Shown: positions 6,200 to 12,431 of the stretch, one piece after another | How the letters are laid out: each line of letters opens with the position of its first letter | How positions within the stretch are numbered: the first letter of the stretch is position 1 | Assembly (NCBI GenBank): GCA_030615655.1 | Contig: JAUWYU010000028.1 | Coordinates: forward strand, 1-12,806 | Direction of reading: 5' to 3' | Length of the DNA: 12,806 bases | Source: Dehalococcoidia bacterium | GTDB lineage: Bacteria > Chloroflexota > Dehalococcoidia > Dehalococcoidales > RBG-16-60-22 | Made by a program: the position numbers and the translations under genes | Notes under the pieces: generated by a model | Told to the model about the DNA's origin: nothing | The model's database searches: none | Seen by the model: only the letters and a program-made list of their open reading frames with translations

Positions 6200-7408
6200 T
6201 CAGTATTCAATCGGGCGCTCATTAAGAGGTTTCTGGGTCACGCCGGACTCCACACCGGGCAGAGGCTCCACCGGTTCGGTAAGTAAAAACTTGCCCGCCT
6301 GTATCCATTCCTTGAGAATCCCGGCGATTTCCACCGCCCTCGGATAGCTCGACAGGGAAGCGGTAGGCACATCTTTCCCTTTAACCTTTATTTTCCCGCT
6401 CTTAAGCTCGGCGTAGCTGACCTCGGTCAGGACATCCGGTTTCATCTGCGGGAAAGCGTCCGAATAGTCCACAACCGGCGCTATTATATCTTGGTCACTT
6501 ACCGTCGTATATTGCAGGATTTCCTCGGACAGTATCGGTATCGGCACGCCCACCCCCACCGTCAGACTGCACCCGTAGCCGAGGATACTCGCCCCTATTA
6601 GCCAGCGTGGGCTCATCTGTTTCAGGTCGCCTATCGTGGCGATTGTCGCTGCCATTGTCTTTGGCACCCCTTTCTCGGTGCGGGGCACGTCAGGGTTATG
6701 CTGGGTGCCCTGCCAGGTAATAAAACCGGTACCGCCCCCGAGGAATATTTTGGTGCCGATGCCGATTGTCTTGTAGTAGGGGTCATTGAATAGCGGCGAC
6801 AGTTGCCCCGCCGAGGAATAGTTGGCGTTGCCCAGTTTAGGCTTCAATATACCCATGTAGGTATAGATAGTCTTCTCCGACAGGTTCACGGCCACAGTGT
6901 AGTTCTGGTAGGCATTTCTAACGTTGAACAGCACCGCCTGGTTAAGGTCCTTGATATTAATCCATGTTTCCAGCTTACGTCGCGGATAGCAATCGGTACC
7001 GTAAGCTGTGGCTGCCAGTCTGACGTCCTTCCCGGCTACCAGCTCTTCAATCACGTGACCGCCGCCATAGTTGAATTCGCCGGGGTGTATTCTGTTTCTG
7101 GGGTCGTCATCCGGGAGAGCGTTAGCCCCCAGGAACAGGTCTACGGCGCCCAGTCCTGTATAGGCCTGGACATCATTGAGGTAGGTCCTGCCCCCTCCCA
7201 GCTTTATGCGCGGCTTGGAGTGGCCGATATTAAAATAGGCACCGGAGGAGCACATAATGCCGAAGGTTCCGGTGGTTACCACGTCCACTTCCTGGGCGGC
7301 CTTCTTCATGCCCTTCTCTCGGGCAATGTCGATTATCTCTTCGGCGGTAACCACCACCGCTTTGCCCTGCCTGATTTTCTCGTTTATTTCCGCTATTGTT
7401 TTTACCAC
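6200..7408 (-). CDS. DUF39 / COG1900 homocysteine biosynthesis protein
   Basis: This 402-residue protein belongs to the DUF39 (COG1900) family, whose Methanosarcina member MA1821 is required to make homocysteine directly from aspartate semialdehyde and a sulfide-level donor. It thereby bypasses O-acyl-homoserine routes. Family marks are TTGTFGIMCSSGAYFN with Cys53, GLGAVDLFLGANAL, GEFNYGGGHVIEEL, GTDCYPRR with Cys140, FLGGGTGFITWQGTQHNP and GASILGYGCS with Cys280. Cys53 and Cys140 correspond approximately to the two cysteines reported as important in MA1821. The start is a GTG at 7408, with GGGAG about 9 bases and AGGT 4 bases upstream; the next ATG is codon 34, inside conserved sequence. It is the first gene of the operon, with a predicted promoter at 7458-7486. 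Confidence 0.94.
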   Translation of the reverse strand: MVKTIAEINEKIRQGKAVVVTAEEIIDIAREKGMKKAAQEVDVVTTGTFGIMCSSGAYFNIGHSKPRIKLGGGRTYLNDVQAYTGLGAVDLFLGANALPDDDPRNRIHPGEFNYGGGHVIEELVAGKDVRLAATAYGTDCYPRRKLETWINIKDLNQAVLFNVRNAYQNYTVAVNLSEKTIYTYMGILKPKLGNANYSSAGQLSPLFNDPYYKTIGIGTKIFLGGGTGFITWQGTQHNPDVPRTEKGVPKTMAATIATIGDLKQMSPRWLIGASILGYGCSLTVGVGVPIPILSEEILQYTTVSDQDIIAPVVDYSDAFPQMKPDVLTEVSYAELKSGKIKVKGKDVPTASLSSYPRAVEIAGILKEWIQAGKFLLTEPVEPLPGVESGVTQKPLNERPIEY

Positions 7409-7431
7409 TGACCTGCTCCCTGGTAATCTAT

Positions 7432-7505
7432 AGCACTAAACATCGGGGTTACATAACATTTTAGCAGAGCCGCCCGCCCAATACAACTTTAGGAACTTTA
7501 GTGCT
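7432..7505. promoter_or_regulatory. 9-base inverted repeat flanking the homocysteine promoter
   Basis: AGCACTAAA at 7432-7440 and its exact complement TTTAGTGCT at 7497-7505 lie on the two sides of the predicted promoter, 56 bases apart. Since one arm is upstream of the promoter and the other in the leader, they cannot form one hairpin in the RNA. A pair of half-sites for a DNA-binding regulator is possible. Confidence 0.35.
7458..7486 (-). promoter_or_regulatory. Putative promoter of the homocysteine operon
   Basis: Reading leftwards, TTGTAT (7481-7486) and TAAAAT (7458-7463, five of six to consensus) are separated by exactly 17 bases. This puts the transcript start near 7451, about 43 bases before the GTG start. 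A direct repeat of AACTTTAG (7485-7492 and 7494-7501) overlaps the -35 edge. The leader is too short for a SAM riboswitch. Confidence 0.55.
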
Positions 7506-7532
7506 CTGCTTTCATTTCCTTCTTAACTCTTC

Positions 7533-7673
7533 CCACCCTCGTATCATCAGCGGCTTTATCCCGTAGTTTCGTCCCCACCACGCCGCCTCGTTGTTATCTA
7601 TTCCCACCTTTATCCTTCCCGTCAGGGTAGGACAGCCACCCTCGTATCATCAGCGGCTTTATCCCGTAGTTTC
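7533..7673. repeat. 38-base direct repeat, two copies
   Basis: Identical 38-base copies lie at 7533-7570 and 7636-7673 (both contain GTATCATCAGCGGCTTTATC), separated by 65 bases. The bases after each copy remain similar. No coding frame or hairpin explains them. They lie between the promoters of the homocysteine and aspS operons. With only two copies and a long spacer this is not a CRISPR array; a local duplication or a dispersed repeat is likelier. Confidence 0.85.
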
Positions 7674-7680
7674 ATCTCCA

Positions 7681-7779
7681 CCCACCCAAAAAGGGGAGTG
7701 CGCAGCGAGAGGGGGCGAAGCCCCCTCTCACAAATTTATTCCCCCTCCCTTCCCAAGGGAGGGGGACCAAGGGGGTGGG
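7681..7779. repeat. Palindromic dispersed element, family A, copy 1
   Basis: The element begins with CCCACCC and ends with GGGTGGG, its complement. It contains two perfect hairpins. The first has arms GAGAGGGGGC (7707-7716) and GCCCCCTCTC (7720-7729) around GAA. The second has arms CCCCCTCCCTT (7741-7751) and AAGGGAGGGGG (7755-7765) around CCC. It shares a 23-base block (7689-7711, containing GGGGAGTGCGCAGCGAGAG) with the copy at 12271. It contains no open frame of note and lies just upstream of the aspS promoter. Confidence 0.85.
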
Positions 7780-7829
7780 TTGTAAAATATCAAGGGCGTG
7801 AAGCGAAGAAGCAGCCCCACTTCCTCAGG

Positions 7830-7858
7830 TTGAAGCGCCTACCTGTATAAGTTATAAT
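7830..7858 (+). promoter_or_regulatory. Promoter of aspS-tig-clpP
   Basis: TTGAAG (7830-7835), a 17-base spacer and a perfect TATAAT (7853-7858) form a good sigma-70 promoter. The start would be near 7865, giving a leader of about 28 bases that includes the AGGAGG at 7883-7888. Confidence 0.8.
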
Positions 7859-7892
7859 CAAAAGTGAAGTCCCGTTATCGTCAGGAGGCAAT

Positions 7893-9686
7893 TTGCTCAG
7901 GACACATACCTGCGGTGAGTTGAAAAAAGAAAATGTCGGCAGCCAGGTATCACTGGCCGGCTGGGTAAACCGCCGCCGCGACCACGGCGGGCTCATCTTT
8001 ATTGACCTTCGGGACAGGCAGGGCATTGTCCAGACGGTATTCAATCCGGCAATATCGGCATCATCCCTGCGAATAGCCGGGGAGATGCGCAGCGAGTATG
8101 TGGTGAGGATTAGCGGTGAGGTGGCTCTGCGTCCGGCCGGCACCGAGAACCCCAGACTGCCCACCGGTGATATTGAGATAATCGCTAAGGAAGCCGAGAT
8201 ACTCAACGCATCTAAGACACCTCCGTTCTATATTAACGAAGAGGTTGAAGTGGACGAAAGTCTCCGCCTGAAGTATCGCTATCTCGACTTGCGGCGACCC
8301 CGTATGAAAGAAAACATGCTCCTCCGCCACCGGATTATCAAATTTATGCGCGACTTTCTGGATGCCAGGGGCTTCATCGAGGTGGAAACGCCTATCCTGC
8401 TTAAGAGCACTCCGGAGGGAGCCCGCGACTACCTGGTGCCGAGTCGACTTCACCCCGGTGAGTTCTATGCTTTACCCCAGTCCCCGCAGCAGCTCAAACA
8501 GCTCTTAATGGTAGCGGGTTTCGATAAATACTATCAGATAGCCCGCTGTTTTCGTGACGAGGACACGCGCGCCGACCGTCAGCCCGAGTTCACTCAGCTC
8601 GACATGGAAATGAGCTTTATCGATGAAGAGGATATCCTCACTCTGCTTGAAGAACTTCTTACTTCCATGGTGAGCACGATAAAACCGGAGATGCGGGTGG
8701 TAACGCCATTCCCGCGCCTCAGCTATGGCGAAGTCATGAACCGCTACGGTACCGATAAACCCGATTTGCGCTTTAACATGGAGATAAAAGACCTTACGGA
8801 TAAGGTGTCCGATTCCGATTTTGCTGTTTTCAGCTCGGCAATCGCTGCCGGCGGCAGAGTCAAGGGTATATGCGCTCCCGGCTGTGCCGACTACACCCGT
8901 CGCCAGCTTGATGAGCTGACCAGAACGGCTCAGGAACTCGGAGCCGGGGGGCTGGTAACCATTGCTCTGGACAGCTCGGCCGGCAGCCTGGAGCAGCTGA
9001 CCGCTGACATGGTGAAGTCGGCCGCCGCTAAATTTCTGAACCTGGACCAGATTAAGGAAATAGCCCGCTGCCTGGAAGCCGGTATCGGCGACCTATTGCT
9101 GATTGTTGCCGGCGATAATAAACTGGCCAGCACGGTGCTGGGTGAACTGCGCCGCGAAATGGGCAAACGACTCCACCTGGCCGAACAGGCCCTGCTTGCC
9201 TTTGCCTATATCGTCGACTTTCCCCTATTCGAAAAGGATGAAAAGACCGGCCGACTGGAAACGACGCATCACCCGTTTACGGCGCCCAGGGATGAGGACA
9301 TGCCGTTACTGGATACAGCCCCGGAAAGGGTAAGGGCCAGGGCCTACGACATCACCTGCAACGGCTTTGAACTCTGCAGCGGCAGCATCAGGATTCACAA
9401 GAGTGACCTGCAAAGAAAGGTATTTAAAATATTGGGCTATAGTGACGAAGCCATCGAAGAACGCTTCGGGCATCTGCTCGAGGCCTTTGACCACGGCGCG
9501 CCTCCTCACGGGGGCATCGCTCCAGGCATTGACCGCATCGTCATGCTCCTGGCCGGCGAGGAAAGCATCAGGGAAGTGGTGGCTTTCCCCAAGAATCAAA
9601 GCGCCGCTGATTTAACCTTCAATGCGCCTTCGCCGGTTACGGAAGAGCAGCTGGCTGAACTGCATATTCGTCTGCGTGAAGAGTAG
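7893..9686 (+). CDS. aspS: Aspartyl-tRNA synthetase
   Basis: This 597-residue bacterial-type class II synthetase joins aspartate to tRNA(Asp) in the cytoplasm. The N-terminal anticodon-binding OB-fold is at about 1-105 (LAGWVNRRRDHGGLIFIDLRD). The catalytic core follows: motif 1 around 147-170 (FLDARGFIEVETPIL), motif 2 around 214-242 (ARCFRDEDTRADRQPEFTQLD) and motif 3 with GIDR at 545-548. A bacterial GAD insertion lies between roughly 290 and 415. Length is normal. The start is TTG, four bases after AGGAGG, and the resulting MLRTHTCGEL matches the usual N-terminus. Whether it also charges tRNA(Asn) depends on other genes not in view. It is the first gene of an operon, with tig 16 bases downstream. 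Confidence 0.97.
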   Translation: MLRTHTCGELKKENVGSQVSLAGWVNRRRDHGGLIFIDLRDRQGIVQTVFNPAISASSLRIAGEMRSEYVVRISGEVALRPAGTENPRLPTGDIEIIAKEAEILNASKTPPFYINEEVEVDESLRLKYRYLDLRRPRMKENMLLRHRIIKFMRDFLDARGFIEVETPILLKSTPEGARDYLVPSRLHPGEFYALPQSPQQLKQLLMVAGFDKYYQIARCFRDEDTRADRQPEFTQLDMEMSFIDEEDILTLLEELLTSMVSTIKPEMRVVTPFPRLSYGEVMNRYGTDKPDLRFNMEIKDLTDKVSDSDFAVFSSAIAAGGRVKGICAPGCADYTRRQLDELTRTAQELGAGGLVTIALDSSAGSLEQLTADMVKSAAAKFLNLDQIKEIARCLEAGIGDLLLIVAGDNKLASTVLGELRREMGKRLHLAEQALLAFAYIVDFPLFEKDEKTGRLETTHHPFTAPRDEDMPLLDTAPERVRARAYDITCNGFELCSGSIRIHKSDLQRKVFKILGYSDEAIEERFGHLLEAFDHGAPPHGGIAPGIDRIVMLLAGEESIREVVAFPKNQSAADLTFNAPSPVTEEQLAELHIRLREE

Positions 9687-9702
9687 CCTGTAGGGAGGAA
9701 CG

Positions 9703-11031
9703 GTGAAAGTAACTAATGATAAAATTGAGAACAGCCAGGCATTTCTAACCGTTGAAATAGAGCCTGCCGAGATGGAAGCCCCCATGGAAGATTCCTACCG
9801 GCGTCTGTCCCAGAAAACCACTATTCCCGGCTTTCGCAAGGGAAAAGCCCCGCGTGCGGTGCTGGAAAATTATATCGGAAAAGAAAGTGTCCTCGAAGAG
9901 GCGCTTAAACAGCTGGTGCCTCAAGCCTACGAGCAGGCCCTCAAGGAACAGGAAATAGAACCCTTCGCCCAGCCGGAGGTAAAGATAACCCAGACAGACC
10001 CCGTGATATTCACGGCGGTAGTGCCTTTAGCGCCCACCATAGAACTCGGCGACTATCGCAGTATTCGACTGTCACCCGACCCCGTGGAAGTCACCGAAGA
10101 CAACATTAACGACGTGCTGGAAGAACTGCGCCACCAGCATGCAACCTGGAAGCCTGTCGATAGACCGCTGGACTACAATGACCTCGCTGTTATCGACATT
10201 AACAGTGAGGTCGGGGAAAAACCCTATGTTAAAAAGTTGGGTGCTCAGTACCAGGTCCTTCGCGACTCAGCCTCGCCGGCGCCGGGATTTGCCGGGCAGA
10301 TAGTCGGCATGCGGAAAGAGGAGATAAAGGAGTTCAAGCTCACCTTCCCTGAAGACTATCCTAACAGTGAAGTTGCCGGCAAAGAAGCTTCTTTTAAGGT
10401 CAAGCTGTCCGAAATCAAGGAAGAGAATCTCCCTGAGCTGAACGATGGCTTCGCCGGTCAGGTCTCTCCCGATTTTAAAACGGTTGATTCGCTCCGTGAT
10501 CAGGTCGCCAGCAGCCTGCGACAGAGAGCCGAGGAGCGGGTCAATATGGATTTTCAGGAGCGTCTTATCACTACGGTCATTGAACAGTCTCAGGTGGACT
10601 ATCCCCCGGTTCTGGTAGAGCTGGAAATAAACCGGATTCTCAATGAGCAGGCCAGGCAGCTTCAGATGACCGGCCGGGGCATGGATGAATACCTCCGGAG
10701 CATCAACAAGACGGAGGAACAGCTGCGTGAGGAACTGCGCCCGGCGGCCGCTAAAAATGTGGCCGCTTCTCTGGTCATAGGGAAAATAGCTGAGGCGGAA
10801 AAGATTGAAGTGGTTGATTCAGAAATAGACGAGGGAATTGATAATATGACCGGTGGCGCCACGGATGATAAAAAAGAGGAGCTGCGCAAACTGCTGGACA
10901 CCCCGCAGACCCGTGAATCTATCAAACAGTCGCTGATGACGCGTAAAACTATAGAGCGACTTTCGGAAATAGCCAGGGGCCCGGCAAAAGCCGGGACCAG
11001 AGCGAAGAAACCAAAGGAGGCGAAGAAATGA
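9703..11031 (+). CDS. tig: Trigger factor, ribosome-associated chaperone
   Basis: This 442-residue chaperone binds the ribosome exit tunnel and shields nascent chains. The N-terminal ribosome-binding domain has the signature PGFRKGKAPR (G43-F-R-K46). An FKBP-type prolyl isomerase domain follows at about 155-240 (PAPGFAGQIVGMRKEEIKEF, FPEDYPN). The helical C-terminal chaperone domain runs to about 425, and a basic KKPKEAKK tail ends the protein. Length is normal for the family. The start is GTG at 9703, four bases after GGAGG. Its stop overlaps the clpP start by four bases (ATGA), so the two are translationally coupled. tig followed by clpP is a common bacterial order; aspS directly upstream is less usual in model organisms. 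Confidence 0.97.
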   Translation: MKVTNDKIENSQAFLTVEIEPAEMEAPMEDSYRRLSQKTTIPGFRKGKAPRAVLENYIGKESVLEEALKQLVPQAYEQALKEQEIEPFAQPEVKITQTDPVIFTAVVPLAPTIELGDYRSIRLSPDPVEVTEDNINDVLEELRHQHATWKPVDRPLDYNDLAVIDINSEVGEKPYVKKLGAQYQVLRDSASPAPGFAGQIVGMRKEEIKEFKLTFPEDYPNSEVAGKEASFKVKLSEIKEENLPELNDGFAGQVSPDFKTVDSLRDQVASSLRQRAEERVNMDFQERLITTVIEQSQVDYPPVLVELEINRILNEQARQLQMTGRGMDEYLRSINKTEEQLREELRPAAAKNVAASLVIGKIAEAEKIEVVDSEIDEGIDNMTGGATDDKKEELRKLLDTPQTRESIKQSLMTRKTIERLSEIARGPAKAGTRAKKPKEAKK

Positions 11032-11663
11032 ACAATCTACCGATGAATGTTATCCCGATGGTTATTGAGAGCAGTGCCAGGGGAGAGCGTGCCTTCGATA
11101 TATACTCTCTTCTGCTGAGGGAACGCATCATCATGCTGGGCATGCCCATTAACGACCAGGTGGCCAATGTCACTATCGCTCAGTTGCTGTATCTGGAGCG
11201 CGAAGACCCGGATAAGGACATAAGCCTTTACATCCATTGCCCCGGCGGCATTATCAGTGCCGGACTGGCTATCTACGATACCATGCAGCTCATTCGCCCC
11301 GATGTATCCACTATCTGTGTCGGGCTGGCCGCCAGCATGGGAACGCTGCTCCTTTGTGCTGGGGCCAAAGGCAAGCGCTACGCTTTGCCCAATGCCACCA
11401 TCCACATGCACCAGGCGATGGGCGGCGCCCAGGGGCAGGCAGCCGATATCGAGATTGCCGCCCGCGAGATTATGCGGTTGCAGGAGCTAATCAGGAGTAT
11501 AATCGCCAGGCATACCGGTCAGCCGATGGACAAGGTAATACATGATACCGACCGCGACTTCTACCTCAATTCCGAGCAGGCAGTGGAGTACGGCATTGTG
11601 GATGAAATCCTGGGCAAGCCAGCCGAGGAGAAGGCAGAGAAAGCCAAGAAAGCCAAGAAGTAA
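11028..11663 (+). CDS. clpP: ATP-dependent Clp protease proteolytic subunit
   Basis: This 211-residue ClpP serine protease assembles into a tetradecameric barrel that degrades proteins fed by an AAA+ unfoldase. The catalytic triad is Ser103 (GLAASMG), His128 (ATIHMHQ) and Asp177 (DTDRDFYL); the spacing of 25 and 49 residues equals that of E. coli ClpP. Other family marks are YIHCPGGIISAGLAIYD and AVEYGIVDEIL. The final dozen residues are Lys/Glu/Ala-rich (EEKAEKAKKAKK), similar in character to the trigger factor tail. The ATG overlaps the tig stop. No clpX or other unfoldase follows; instead palindromic repeats begin within 20 bases of the stop, so the partner ATPase must lie elsewhere. Confidence 0.97.
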   Translation: MNNLPMNVIPMVIESSARGERAFDIYSLLLRERIIMLGMPINDQVANVTIAQLLYLEREDPDKDISLYIHCPGGIISAGLAIYDTMQLIRPDVSTICVGLAASMGTLLLCAGAKGKRYALPNATIHMHQAMGGAQGQAADIEIAAREIMRLQELIRSIIARHTGQPMDKVIHDTDRDFYLNSEQAVEYGIVDEILGKPAEEKAEKAKKAKK

Positions 11664-11679
11664 GCGACTGCTTCCCGCC

Positions 11680-11726
11680 GTCACTGCGGAGGAGCCCCGA
11701 TAAAATCGGGGCGACGAAGCAATCTC
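11680..11726. repeat. Palindromic element, family B, downstream of clpP
   Basis: A perfect 8-base stem GCCCCGAT (11694-11701) and ATCGGGGC (11705-11712) around AAA is flanked by TCACTGCGGAGGAG on the left and GACGAAGCAATCTC on the right. The flanks resemble widespread bacterial repeats of the form TCATTGCGAGGAG...GAAGCAATCTC. The hairpin might end the clpP transcript but has no run of T after it, so it is called a repeat rather than an intrinsic terminator. Further on, ATTGTT/AACAAT (11744-11759) forms a small AT-rich hairpin. Confidence 0.65.
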
Positions 11727-11774
11727 TATTTCCAAATAATAAAATTGTTTCGTAACAATAGTCCTAACATTCGT

Positions 11775-11803
11775 TGTCATTCTGGCGGAGGCCAGAGTCC
11801 AGG
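11775..11803. repeat. Short palindromic repeat, family C, before the GIY-YIG gene
   Basis: TGTCATTCTGGC, GGAG, GCCAGAGTCCAGG contains a 6-base perfect stem TCTGGC/GCCAGA (8 with one G-T pair). The sequence has the character of the TCATTCTGGC-type REP-like repeats seen between genes in many bacteria. A diverged inverted version of its right half occurs after the gene (about 12105-12120). The Shine-Dalgarno of the next gene begins where this repeat ends. Confidence 0.6.
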
Positions 11804-11812
11804 GGAGGGGTG

Positions 11813-12100
11813 GTGAAATCTTATTATGTTTATATATTGGCAAGTAAACGCAACGGGACACTTTATATCGGTGTTACCGATAACCTCGTTAGGCGAGTAT
11901 ATGAACATAAAAATGGATTCGTTAATGGATTTACAGATAGATACGGTGTTCATAGGCTAATATATTACGAACAGTATGAGAGCATAGAATCGGCTATTCA
12001 ACGCGAAAAACGCTTGAAGACCTGGCATAGAGCGTGGAAAATCAGGCTGATTGAAGAGAAAAATCCAGAATGGAAAGACCTGTATGATGATATAGTCTAA
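11813..12100 (+). CDS. GIY-YIG endonuclease-like protein (UPF0213 type)
   Basis: This 95-residue protein is a single GIY-YIG nuclease domain of the small UPF0213 class. It shows YYVYIL at the start, TLYIG at 16-20, the LVRRVYEHKNG helix with candidate catalytic Arg26/Arg27, the AIQREKRLK helix with candidate catalytic Glu65, and the strongly conserved tail WKIRLIEEKNPEWKDLYDD with Asn84. Members are single-domain proteins whose physiological role is poorly known; DNA cleavage or repair is the usual guess. GTG at 11813 is chosen as the start, four bases after GGAGG (11804-11808). A reading frame continues upstream to a TTG at 11774, but those 13 codons are translated repeat. The gene is AT-rich (41 G/C in the 120 bases 11821-11940) against its neighbours, which suggests acquisition. 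It is flanked by palindromic repeats on both sides. Confidence 0.88.
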   Translation: MKSYYVYILASKRNGTLYIGVTDNLVRRVYEHKNGFVNGFTDRYGVHRLIYYEQYESIESAIQREKRLKTWHRAWKIRLIEEKNPEWKDLYDDIV

Positions 12101-12185
12101 TATAGATTCCAGCCTTCGCTGACCTGCTCGCCGTCCCTCCGCGACTGTGGCAGGCGAGAGCTTTAGCGCAAGCAGTCAGGGCGGG
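12101..12185. repeat. Structured repeat-like sequence after the GIY-YIG gene
   Basis: TAGATTCCAGCCTTCGCT (12103-12120) is a degenerate inverted partner of the repeat before the gene: 11 of 15 bases match when its complement is aligned with 11785-11799. It is followed by complementary pairs CTCGCC (12127-12132) with GGCGAG (12153-12158), and GACTG (12143-12147) with CAGTC (12173-12177). These are interleaved, so both pairings together would make a pseudoknot. A small GCTT/AAGC stem lies between. The following bases to 12270 show nothing recognisable. Confidence 0.45.
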
Positions 12186-12270
12186 AAAAGATATTTCTTA
12201 AAAAATTCACCAACCATCAAAATCCCCCGGCATTAACCTCCTCAACTCTCCAAATACACCCGTTATTATT

Positions 12271-12395
12271 AAAAGGGGAGTGCGCAGCGAGAGCCCCGAT
12301 ATAATCGGGGTCTCAAAACTATTCCCCCTCTCTAAACATACTTATCATGGATATTCTTCAGTCTTACTGTTTGGAGAGGGGGACATAGGGGGTGA
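12271..12395. repeat. Palindromic dispersed element, family A, copy 2
   Basis: Bases 12271-12293 are identical to 7689-7711 of copy 1. The first hairpin keeps GAGA (12289-12292) and TCTC (12311-12314) at its base, but its stem is CCCCGAT (12294-12300) with ATCGGGG (12304-12310), not the G-run stem of copy 1. The second hairpin has long arms at 12324-12338 and 12368-12382 (CCCCCTCTC with GAGAGGGGG, extended by TAAACA/TGTTTG with one T-G pair) around a 29-base loop; copy 1 has a 3-base loop there. The end, GGGGGTGAGG, matches copy 1. Bases 12396-12431 show only a short AGCTATA direct repeat. Confidence 0.8.
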
Positions 12396-12431
12396 GGTAG
12401 CTATATACAGCTATAACACTGCAATCCCGAA

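Noticed and set aside
6803..7411. A 202-codon plus-strand open frame
   Set aside because: It is entirely antisense to the DUF39 gene, with no ribosome binding site or known motif.
7409..7451. SAM or other methionine riboswitch before the homocysteine operon
   Set aside because: The predicted leader is only about 43 bases and has no conserved riboswitch core.
7533..7673. CRISPR-like repeat-spacer arrangement
   Set aside because: There are only two repeats, with a 65-base spacer and no cas genes.
7591..7785. A 64-codon plus-strand open frame
   Set aside because: It runs through the direct repeat and hairpin element, lacks a ribosome binding site and has repeat-derived, Pro/Gly-rich composition.
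8061..8453. A 130-codon minus-strand frame
   Set aside because: It is antisense to aspS and has no family features.
11694..11712. Intrinsic terminator of clpP
   Set aside because: The stem is good but no T-run follows, and the same stem appears inside another repeat at 12294-12310, so it is better called a repeat. It might still stop transcription.
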